Shown: positions 1-5,346 of the stretch, piece by piece
Layout of the letters: every line of letters starts with the position of its first letter
Numbering within the stretch: position 1 is the first letter of the stretch
Source: Kiritimatiellia bacterium
GTDB lineage: Bacteria > Verrucomicrobiota > Kiritimatiellia > B70-G9
Assembly (NCBI GenBank): GCA_012961745.1
Contig: DTYT01000257.1
Coordinates: forward strand, 1-7,346
Length of the DNA stretch: 7,346 nucleotides
Direction: 5' to 3'
Translations under genes and position numbers: made by a program
Notes under the pieces: generated by a model
What the model saw: the letters and a program-made list of their open reading frames with translations, nothing else
Databases searched by the model: none
Told to the model about the DNA's origin: nothing

Positions 1-528
1 CGGGGGCTGGGGCCGGACAGGCTGCCGCTGGTGGCGGTGATGGGTTCGGCTTTCTTCGTGGCCTCGCTGATCCACGTGCCGGTGGGGCCTTCCAGCGCCC
101 ACCTGATCCTGAACGGGTTGTGCGGGTTGTTGCTGGGATGGGCGGCATTCCCGGCGCTGCTGGTTTCGCTGTTTCTGCAGGCGGTGCTTTTCGGTTTCGG
201 GGGAATATCCACGCTGGGTGTGAATACTTTCGACATGGCCGGACCGGCGGTGTTGGCAGGGATGATCTTTGGCAAGGGCTGCGGTGCGCGGGCCGGGAGG
301 CGCCAGCAGTTTGCCGCCGGATTCGGGGCGGGAGCGGCGGCGGTGTTGGGCGGATGCCTGGCCACGGCTGCGGCCCTTTTCCTTTCCGGGAGGGAATTGC
401 TGCCGGCTGCCGCGGTCCTTGCGGCGGCACACGTTCCGGTGGCGCTGGTGGAAGGGCTGGTCACCGGCTGGGCAGTGGTGTTCCTGGGGCGGGTATGGCC
501 GGACATATGGGAGGGCAGGGGAAAATGA
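1..528 (+). CDS. cbiM: CbiM/NikM, substrate-specific membrane component of a nickel/cobalt ECF transporter (partial, 5' end outside window)
   Basis: The reading frame is open from base 1, so the N-terminus lies to the left; about 175 residues are visible, ending at TGA 526-528. The protein is an integral membrane S-component that binds Ni2+ or Co2+ and passes it to the CbiQ/CbiO energising module. Family signatures seen are LIHVPVGPSSAHLILNG (two histidines, visible residues 25 and 34), the following GLLLGWAAFPALL helix, STLGVNTFDMAGPAVLAG, and the C-terminal AHVPVALVEGLVTG helix. In known CbiM/NikM structures the metal is held by the N-terminal Met-His and a histidine further in; the N-terminal ligands cannot be checked here, but a conserved histidine pair is present. 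The stop overlaps the next gene's ATG (ATGA), which fits translational coupling. Nickel specificity is inferred from the NikL neighbour, not from this sequence. Confidence 0.93.
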   Translation, partial: RGLGPDRLPLVAVMGSAFFVASLIHVPVGPSSAHLILNGLCGLLLGWAAFPALLVSLFLQAVLFGFGGISTLGVNTFDMAGPAVLAGMIFGKGCGARAGRRQQFAAGFGAGAAAVLGGCLATAAALFLSGRELLPAAAVLAAAHVPVALVEGLVTGWAVVFLGRVWPDIWEGRGK

Positions 529-1073
529 GGTTCCACACGATAGTTCTGTTGGCGCTTTTCCCATTCCTGCCGGGAGTTGTTCACGCTCACCGGTTGGTGC
601 TGTTTGCCACGCGGGGTTCCAGTGGGATCGTCGGGCGGGCCTTCTTCAGCGGCGGGAGCCCGGCGGCAGGCATTCCGGTGAGGGCGCAGGACGCCTCCCG
701 CCGCCGGCTGGCGGAGGTCCGCACCGACCGGCAAGGCCGCTTTTTCATCGCCGGGCTGCCGGCCGGATCGCTGGTGCTGGTGGGGGAAACCGCGGATGGG
801 CACCTCAGCGAGTTTCGTCTGAGCGCCGGCGATGAGCATGCGCCCGGGGTGGCCCAGGGGTCGGCGGCGGTAGCCGGTCAGTCGTCCTCGCGGATGGCGC
901 AGATCGAAGCGCTGCTGCAGCGGCTGGAAACGCGGATATACCTGCGTGACATACTGGGAGGAATCGGCTATATCGCCGGCGTCTGGGGAACCTGGGCGTT
1001 GGTCCTCGCCCGCCGGGCCGGGGGGCGCGGGGCGCGGGCGGCTGCGGAAGGCGACCATGACGTGCCTGGATAA
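525..1073 (+). CDS. nikL: NikL/CbiL-type accessory component of a nickel ECF transporter (carboxypeptidase-regulatory-like domain)
   Basis: This 182-residue protein is probably exported and anchored in the inner membrane, where it replaces the small CbiN subunit and works with NikM. Residues 1-21 form a Sec signal peptide with a VHA cleavage site, so the mature protein would begin His22-Arg23. Residues 23-100 look like the transthyretin-like/carboxypeptidase regulatory fold: a GRAFFSGGSPAAGIPV strand pair, then TDRQGRFFIAGLPAG and a DGHLSEF strand with His93. A spacer with a short helical segment (about 123-140) precedes a membrane helix at about 143-162 (DILGGIGYIAGVWGTWALVL), which is typical of the family, followed by a basic tail. 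ATG 525 overlaps the cbiM stop and has a purine-rich AGGGGA just upstream; an upstream start in the same frame would only add cbiM out-of-frame sequence. The family call rests on recalled patterns; Ni versus Co is not decided by it. Confidence 0.85.
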   Translation: MRFHTIVLLALFPFLPGVVHAHRLVLFATRGSSGIVGRAFFSGGSPAAGIPVRAQDASRRRLAEVRTDRQGRFFIAGLPAGSLVLVGETADGHLSEFRLSAGDEHAPGVAQGSAAVAGQSSSRMAQIEALLQRLETRIYLRDILGGIGYIAGVWGTWALVLARRAGGRGARAAAEGDHDVPG

Positions 1074-1806
1074 TATCAGCGCGGGAAAGATGTTCCAGAG
1101 GCTTGATCCGCGGACAAGACTGGGGGCGGCGGTCTGGCTGGCCCTTTGCTTCGCGCTGGTGCGGCGCCCGGCCGGATTGGGAGCTGCCATGCTGTGCGGT
1201 TTCGGCCTGATCCTTGCGGCGAGGCTCGACATCCGCCAGCTCGGGCGGCGGTTGCTGCCGATCAACCTGTTCATGCTTTTTGTGCTGGGAACTCTGCCCT
1301 GGGCGTGGCCCGGCACCCCGCTGCTCCGGGTGGGGCCGCTGCAGTACACTCGCGAAGGACTGATCGCGGCCGGGCGCCTGGCGGTCCGGGGCAACGCGAT
1401 CCTGCTGGTGATGTTCGCGCTGGTGGCGACCCTTCCCGTGACCGACCTGGTACGCGCCTTGGCGGCAATGCGGGTGCCGCCGGCACTGGTGGTCATTTTC
1501 ACGCTCATGGTCCGCTACGTGGAGGTGATTCATCACCGGGAATACGCGCGCTTGCGCCGGACGATGCGGGTGAGATGTTTCCAGCCGGGGATGAACCTGC
1601 ATACCTACCGCAGCCTCGGCTACATGGTCGGCATGCTGATGGTGCGCAGTTTCTGCCGCGCGGAGCGCGTTCTGGAAGCGATGAAATGCCGGGGATTCTC
1701 CGGCAGGTTGCCGCTGGCGGTATCTGGAGGGCCGGGTGTGGGGGATATCGCCTTCGCCGCGGCAGCCGGCGCGGCGGGCGCGGCGATTCTGGCGGGGGGA
1801 ATCTGA
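1057..1806 (+). CDS. cbiQ: CbiQ/NikQ, transmembrane T-component of the ECF transporter
   Basis: This 249-residue inner-membrane protein couples the metal-binding S-component to the ATPase. It opens with the FQRLDPRTRLGAAVWLA segment typical of CbiQ, followed by several hydrophobic helices (around residues 26-62, 68-90, 108-135 and 228-247). The cytoplasmic coupling motifs are recognisable: TMRVRCFQP near residues 169-177 and AMKCRGF at 208-214. These correspond to the arginine-containing short motifs of T-components that contact the ATPase, although the usual Ala-Arg-Gly is altered to Val-Arg-Cys and Cys-Arg-Gly. The start is ATG 1057, with GGAAGG at 1046-1051 five bases upstream; it overlaps nikL by 17 bases. 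A longer in-frame extension exists upstream but lies within nikL and lacks family similarity. The stop TGA 1804-1806 overlaps the cbiO start. Confidence 0.93.
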   Translation: MTCLDNISAGKMFQRLDPRTRLGAAVWLALCFALVRRPAGLGAAMLCGFGLILAARLDIRQLGRRLLPINLFMLFVLGTLPWAWPGTPLLRVGPLQYTREGLIAAGRLAVRGNAILLVMFALVATLPVTDLVRALAAMRVPPALVVIFTLMVRYVEVIHHREYARLRRTMRVRCFQPGMNLHTYRSLGYMVGMLMVRSFCRAERVLEAMKCRGFSGRLPLAVSGGPGVGDIAFAAAAGAAGAAILAGGI

Positions 1807-2585
1807 TGAGTGAACCGCTGCTGGCGCTCAGAGACATCGTCTTCGGGTATGAGCCGGGCCGGCCCGTGCTGCAGAGGTGCTCCTTGGCGCTGCATCGGGG
1901 GGAGAAGATCGGGCTGGCGGGACCCAACGGCTCCGGCAAGAGCACCCTGTTGAAGATCATGATGGGGCTGCTTCGGCCGCAGCTCGGCGATAGATGGGCC
2001 TTCGGTCGGATGCGGCGGGCCACGGACGACGATTTCTTGGAGGTTCGCCGCCGCGTGGGCATGTTGTTTCAGGACGTGGACGATCAGCTTTTCTGTCCCA
2101 CGGTGCTGGAGGATGTGTGTTTCGGCCCCCTCAACCTGGGAATGGGCCGGGCGGAGGCGGTCCGCCGGGCGGCTGCGGTGCTGGCCCTGGTCGGCCTGCA
2201 GGGATTCGAGGAGCGGGTGACTTTCCGCCTGTCGGAAGGCGAGAAGCGCCTGGTGGCTCTGGCCGGCGTGCTTGCCATGGAACCGGAAGCGCTGCTGCTG
2301 GACGAGCCGCTGGCCGGGCTGGACCGGGACGCGGCCCGGCGGGTTTCGCGGCTGATCCGCGCGTTGCCGCTCAGCATGGTCATTGTGGCCCATGACCGCG
2401 ATTTCCTGGCAGAGTCATGCGACCGCATCGTTGAATTGCGCGGAGGACGGATCACCCGGAGTCGTCCGGAGACGCGCACGGGGCGCGACTCTTTCCCGGC
2501 CCCGGTACGCCCCGTGGACTGCTTTCGCGGAACGGCATCCCTGCCGCAAGCCGATCTTTTCCGCCCCGGAGAGGAGCAAACATGA
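1806..2585 (+). CDS. cbiO: CbiO/NikO, ATP-binding protein of the nickel/cobalt ECF transporter
   Basis: This 259-residue cytoplasmic ABC ATPase powers metal import with CbiQ. Visible motifs in order are Walker A GPNGSGKST (39-47), the Q-loop VGMLFQDVDDQLF (84-96, Gln89), the signature LSEGEKR (142-148), Walker B ALLLDEP (162-168), the D-loop GLD (171-173) and the switch histidine in VAHD (His196). FQDVDDQLF followed by TVLEDVCFGP is characteristic of CbiO/EcfA-type ATPases. The third signature residue is Glu rather than Gly. Residues 218-259 form a polar, Arg/Pro-rich tail with no recognisable domain, beyond the usual end of the fold. ATG 1806 overlaps the cbiQ stop (TGATG) and has a strong GGGGGGA at 1794-1800. 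The stop TGA 2583-2585 overlaps an ATG at 2582. Only one ATPase gene is seen, so a homodimer is expected. Confidence 0.95.
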   Translation: MSEPLLALRDIVFGYEPGRPVLQRCSLALHRGEKIGLAGPNGSGKSTLLKIMMGLLRPQLGDRWAFGRMRRATDDDFLEVRRRVGMLFQDVDDQLFCPTVLEDVCFGPLNLGMGRAEAVRRAAAVLALVGLQGFEERVTFRLSEGEKRLVALAGVLAMEPEALLLDEPLAGLDRDAARRVSRLIRALPLSMVIVAHDRDFLAESCDRIVELRGGRITRSRPETRTGRDSFPAPVRPVDCFRGTASLPQADLFRPGEEQT

Positions 2586-2604
2586 AAGGAGACAGAGACC
2601 TGTG
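2585..2604 (+). promoter_or_regulatory. Strong ribosome-binding site AAAGGAG with GTG start alternative for the porin
   Basis: AAAGGAG at 2585-2591 lies ten bases before GTG 2602, which is in frame with the porin. It is the clearest Shine-Dalgarno sequence between cbiO and the porin, while ATG 2689 and ATG 2725 have only weak purine stretches. Using it would add 41 residues ahead of the apparent signal peptide. The same site sits inside a seven-codon reading frame (2582-2605) that overlaps the cbiO stop at its start and GTG 2602 at its end. Which start is used cannot be settled from sequence. Confidence 0.45.
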
Positions 2605-2724
2605 ACTGCGTGGAGACAATCTCACTCACCGAAAGGCGGTTCGGCGGACGTTTCGAGCGGAATCCCCGGGTCGTTATCGGGCCGGCGGATGGAGGTGGGC
2701 TTCAGAGCCGGTGCAGCGGGATAC

Positions 2725-3786
2725 ATGAAGGGCTGCATTCTGGGGATTGTGCTCGGCCTGGGGGGTCTGACCGCTTGGGCGGGCCCCGGTGCCGGCGAGT
2801 CTTTCCGGGAAAACACTTCCGCCTTGATCACGATGGAGGTGGAGGCTTCCTACTCTTCCCAGGGCTGCGAGGAATCTTCCGATGTCTGCTTGGCGACCTT
2901 CGAGCTGGACCTGGAGAGCCGTCCGGCAACCGGGCTCAGCGTCTGCGCGGTGTTGCTCTGGGAGGAGGACGAAACCGAGCCGGTGGACCTTGACGAGGGT
3001 TACGTGGTAGTGGACGGTCGCGTGATGGAGACCCTCCCCCTGTTCCTGAAGGCTGGCCGAATGTATCTCCCCTTCGGTACACTCGATTCGTGCCTGATAA
3101 GCAGTCCCCTGACACAGGAGCTGGGCGAGACTCGGAAATCAGCGGTGATTGTGGGCTGCGGGCCGGACCGTGTCACCGTCCAGGTCGGAGTATTCAATGG
3201 AGATCTGGACGAACCGGATGGCGAGGATGAGCTGAGGAATCTGGTGGCAGCCGTACGGGTCACGCCGGTTGACGGCGTGGAACTCGGTGGCTACTGGATT
3301 TCGGACATGGGGGAGAGTGACGGGCTGCGGGATGAACTGGAGGATGCGGTCGCCGGGGCGGCGGACCGGGTGGTAGTCGGCGGGGATGGGAGGCCTGCGG
3401 TGGAAGCAGGGCGTCCGGGGATCCCTTACCGGGATGTCGCCGGTGCTGGAGGGTACGTCTCACTGCAGGTGGGAGCGGTAGGGCTCGGGGTGGAGTATGT
3501 GAGCGCGCTGGAGGACTTCCGTTCGGGCCTGCTGGGCCGGCAAGAAGCCCGGCCGGCCGCCTGGAACCTGGAGGTAGCGTGTGCTCTGGGGGAGAAGTGG
3601 GAGATCAGCGCCCGATACGAGGGCTGCCATGAGTTCCCGGACTTTCCCGAGGATCAGTATGGGGGCGCCGTCAGGTGGACCATCTCGGACGCGGTGGCCT
3701 TGGCGGTGGAATACCTGCACGGGGAATTCGCCGGGACCGAAGATCCACGCGACCAGGTGACTGCACAACTGGCCGTCACTTATTGA
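2725..3786 (+). CDS. LbtU-family outer-membrane porin (siderophore/metallophore-type beta-barrel)
   Basis: From ATG 2725 this is 353 residues. Residues 1-19 form a signal peptide (MKGCILGIVLGLGGLTAWA), and the remainder alternates short beta-strands with acidic loops and ends in VTAQLAVTY, a terminal aromatic typical of barrels inserted by the BAM complex. The LbtU family is recognised from LLWEEDETEPVDLDEGYV, FLKAGRMYLPFG, LTQELGETRKSAV, VGVFNGDLDEPDGED and the late ALAVEYLHGEF. LbtU of Legionella imports a siderophore; the substrate here is unknown. Its position directly after a nickel/cobalt ECF operon on the same strand suggests metal or metallophore entry across the outer membrane (inference). 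The mature part has seven cysteines, odd for a barrel. The coiled-coil N-terminus common in longer relatives is not seen. The start is uncertain: ATG 2689 and GTG 2602 are in frame, and GTG 2602 (394 residues) has the best ribosome site. Confidence 0.82.
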   Translation: MKGCILGIVLGLGGLTAWAGPGAGESFRENTSALITMEVEASYSSQGCEESSDVCLATFELDLESRPATGLSVCAVLLWEEDETEPVDLDEGYVVVDGRVMETLPLFLKAGRMYLPFGTLDSCLISSPLTQELGETRKSAVIVGCGPDRVTVQVGVFNGDLDEPDGEDELRNLVAAVRVTPVDGVELGGYWISDMGESDGLRDELEDAVAGAADRVVVGGDGRPAVEAGRPGIPYRDVAGAGGYVSLQVGAVGLGVEYVSALEDFRSGLLGRQEARPAAWNLEVACALGEKWEISARYEGCHEFPDFPEDQYGGAVRWTISDAVALAVEYLHGEFAGTEDPRDQVTAQLAVTY

Positions 3787-3802
3787 CCCCGGTGTACTCC
3801 TG

Positions 3803-3827
3803 CTCCCCGGCCGGTGTTCCCGGGGAG
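3803..3827. terminator. Candidate terminator hairpin after the porin gene
   Basis: CTCCCCGG (3803-3810) pairs perfectly with CCGGGGAG (3820-3827) across a nine-base loop. It begins 16 bases after the porin stop codon, a usual terminator location. There is no run of T on either side, so it is not a classical intrinsic terminator; it may pause polymerase or protect the 3' end of the transcript. Confidence 0.4.
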
Positions 3828-3860
3828 GCGGTTGCCGCGGTCATACCTGTTACGCGGTCG

Positions 3861-3915
3861 AGCATCACCAGTTGATGCTGGCCGGTTGTTGAGGGATCAG
3901 CGGCTCCGGCCAGCA
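3861..3915. repeat. Two overlapping, mutually exclusive inverted repeats
   Basis: AGCATCA (3861-3867) pairs with TGATGCT (3873-3879) across a five-base loop. TGCTGGCCGG (3876-3885) pairs with CCGGCCAGCA (3906-3915) across a twenty-base loop. The right arm of the first shares bases with the left arm of the second, so a transcript could form only one complete stem at a time. On the minus strand this lies just past the phosphatase/B3-B4 stop codon and could belong to its 3' end. Confidence 0.5.
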
Positions 3916-3959
3916 CGGGCTGCCTGCGTCTCCTAGGCGAGCAATTGACGAGGGGATTC

Positions 3960-5051
3960 TCAGCCGCCCGGCAGAAGGCGCACCCTTATCTCCTGGGCGG
4001 CGATCCATCTCCGGAGGGCCGACTCCATCTCCCCCCGCAGGCTGTCCACATGGCCCCGGCCGTCGAAGTCCGCGGTGGTGACCAGCAAGGAGTGGGTTTC
4101 CAGGGTTATCCGCGTTCTGGCGGAATCACTGGTGGGGGAGCCGATTATGGCGTCCGGGTCGCGGATCACGGGCAGGCCTTCCGCATTCAGAGGACCACGG
4201 CCGATGCTGTGGATGATTTCCCCCGCTCGACCGATATCCCACACCAGGGGTCCCCGCAGGCACTCCGCATCGAAGGCGCTGATAGAGTAACCTGTTTCGA
4301 GTGACAGGAGGTTGATTACGTCCACCGCCGCGTTGACGAAATTCAGGCCGGAGTCCTTTGCTGCCCGGCGCCGCAGGGCTTCTGCCGAAGGCCGGTACCG
4401 CGAAGGATCTTTGCCGCAGGCCTTGTAGGCGGCCCGGGTGGCGGCGATTACCGACTGCCCGGCGATCCGGTCCAGCGGGTATTCCGCAGCAACCTTGTTC
4501 AGGGTCTTCCGGATGCGGTTCTTCAGCTCTGGGGGGGTGTTGCGGTTCGTGATCCGGCAGGCCAGGACCAGCACCCGGATCCTCGGGCAGTGATCCGTCA
4601 GGGCGGGGGATATTTGTACCGGCGGCAGATGCATGGTCGGCCCTTCCTGGGGTGGGGGGCTTTCCTGCCAGTCACCGCGCCGGCGGTAGTTTTCGAGGAT
4701 GCGGGCAAGGCGCTCGTCAAGCAAGAGTACCAGATGGGGATCGTCGCGGAAGTAAGCATCCGGGATATCCAGAACTGCAACCCGACGGGAGGCGGTCTCG
4801 GGAAAAGAAGACCGCAGCGCTTCCCGGTGCCACTCTTCCATGCAGACGACGATATCCGCCCATTTCACGTCTTCGGCTTGGCAGACTTTTTCCGACTCGG
4901 GGAGAATGCCGCAGGAGCGGGCCTCGTAACAAGGATGTCCCGCAAGCATTTTCTCGGCGGTAGGGCTACGGTTCAGATTGGCGGAGCAGACGAAGAGCAC
5001 CCGGGTCTTCTCCCGGGGCGGCGAACGAGGGCTGTCCGCTGCCGGCAGCAT
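3960..5051 (-). CDS. Fusion of a low-molecular-weight tyrosine-phosphatase-like domain and a PheRS-beta-type B3/B4 domain
   Basis: This 363-residue protein has no signal peptide and is probably cytoplasmic. Residues 16-120 match the short LMW-PTP-like family: the phosphate loop VLFVCSANLNRSPTAE (Cys22, Arg28, Ser29; C-x5-R-S intact), WADIVVCMEEWHREAL (64-79) and LDIPDAYFRDDPHLV (94-108), whose aspartates include the likely general acid. A Pro-rich linker (about 123-146) follows. Residues 147-350 resemble stand-alone B3/B4 proteins: AAYKACGKDPSRYRPSAEAL (207-226), VNAAVDVINLLSLETGYSI (239-257) and IGSPTSDSARTRITLET (303-319). In PheRS this fold hydrolyses mischarged Tyr-tRNA(Phe); the role of stand-alone versions is unclear. 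The likely activities are phosphate-ester hydrolysis and RNA or aminoacyl-ester handling, but the substrate is unknown. ATG 5051 has only a weak GGA upstream. The gene stands alone, divergent from the V-ATPase operon and convergent with the porin. Confidence 0.85.
   Translation of the reverse strand: MLPAADSPRSPPREKTRVLFVCSANLNRSPTAEKMLAGHPCYEARSCGILPESEKVCQAEDVKWADIVVCMEEWHREALRSSFPETASRRVAVLDIPDAYFRDDPHLVLLLDERLARILENYRRRGDWQESPPPQEGPTMHLPPVQISPALTDHCPRIRVLVLACRITNRNTPPELKNRIRKTLNKVAAEYPLDRIAGQSVIAATRAAYKACGKDPSRYRPSAEALRRRAAKDSGLNFVNAAVDVINLLSLETGYSISAFDAECLRGPLVWDIGRAGEIIHSIGRGPLNAEGLPVIRDPDAIIGSPTSDSARTRITLETHSLLVTTADFDGRGHVDSLRGEMESALRRWIAAQEIRVRLLPGG
4632..4648 (-). promoter_or_regulatory. 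Possible internal ribosome-binding site and start for the B3/B4 domain alone
   Basis: On the minus strand AGGAAGG (4648-4642) lies seven bases before an in-frame ATG (4634-4632, Met140). Met140 falls in the interdomain linker. Initiation there would give a 224-residue protein containing only the B3/B4 domain. The spacing and sequence look better than those before the full-length start at 5051. This could be coincidence in purine-rich coding sequence. Confidence 0.3.
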
Positions 5052-5219
5052 CGTGATTCCGTAGCCTGTGTATCGTTCCGCGGGGCTGGTTCTTCGGCAC
5101 CAGACAATACCGGGCGGACGCAGAAGGCAAGCCGATAGTGGCGCGTTCCGGGGAGGGTCGGTATATCGCCGGTCGCTGGCGGGGCGCGTGGATACGGGTT
5201 GCGGCGGTGATGCGGTCCG

Positions 5220-5234
5220 CCCGGCGCCGCCGGG
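5220..5234. repeat. Short GC-rich hairpin in the divergent intergenic region
   Basis: CCCGGC (5220-5225) pairs with GCCGGG (5229-5234) around a three-base loop, with a possible extra G-T pair outside. It lies about 26 bases upstream of the candidate -35 box of the V-ATPase promoter. It has no T-tract; an operator or a chance GC-rich palindrome are both possible. Confidence 0.3.
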
Positions 5235-5259
5235 TCTATACCAGCAGGCAAAAGTGTGT

Positions 5260-5288
5260 TTGAATCTGCGGTTGGCCCGCTATAGAGT
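5260..5288 (+). promoter_or_regulatory. Candidate sigma-70 promoter for the V-type ATPase operon
   Basis: TTGAAT (5260-5265) and TAGAGT (5283-5288) are separated by 17 bases, each matching four of six consensus positions. An overlapping TATAGA at 5281-5286 is a better -10 box, but with a 15-base spacer. This AT-richer patch stands out in the otherwise GC-rich 295-base divergent region (5052-5346) and lies about 60 bases before the subunit E start codon. No clear promoter was found on the opposite strand for the phosphatase/B3-B4 gene. Confidence 0.4.
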
Positions 5289-5346
5289 AGGATTCTTTGA
5301 GGGTTCTTCGGTGGCGACGCGCCGTTGCTTTTCCGGGGACGGTGAC

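Larger units (their letters stand above)
3787..3959. other. Convergent intergenic region with several inverted repeats
   Basis: These 173 bases separate the porin from the minus-strand phosphatase/B3-B4 gene, which converge here. No convincing gene or promoter is seen. The region holds at least three inverted repeats, listed separately, none followed by a T-tract on either strand. It is the natural place for transcription of both genes to end, possibly Rho-dependent or by paired hairpins that block read-through (inference). Confidence 0.7.

Noticed and set aside
805..1602. Long minus-strand open frame opposite nikL and cbiQ
   Set aside because: It is antisense to two well-recognised genes. 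Its translation is rich in Arg, Pro, His and Gln with no domain, as expected for a chance open frame in GC-rich DNA.
1620..2629. Overlapping minus-strand open frames opposite cbiQ/cbiO
   Set aside because: They lie fully antisense to an ABC ATPase with every motif intact, and their low-complexity Pro/Arg/Ser-rich translations match no family.
2586..2724. Cobalamin or nickel-cobalt riboswitch before the porin
   Set aside because: No B12-box-like sequence or conserved multi-stem pattern could be picked out. A switch for the operon would be expected upstream of cbiM, outside the window.
3861..3915. Mobile-element ends or attachment site
   Set aside because: The inverted repeats are short and nested with no transposase, integrase or flanking target duplication, so local RNA structure is a simpler reading.
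3945..5138. Plus-strand open frames across the phosphatase/B3-B4 gene
   Set aside because: The minus-strand frame carries clear motifs of two known domains along its whole length; the plus-strand frames carry none.
5068..5346. A 93-residue N-terminal extension of subunit E in the same open frame
   Set aside because: The family similarity starts exactly at ATG 5347, which has a ribosome site. The extension is Arg/Gly-rich, has no domain and crosses the candidate promoter.
5052..5346. tRNA or small RNA gene in the divergent region
   Set aside because: No T-arm GGTTCRA-type sequence or cloverleaf pairing was found, only a short GC hairpin.
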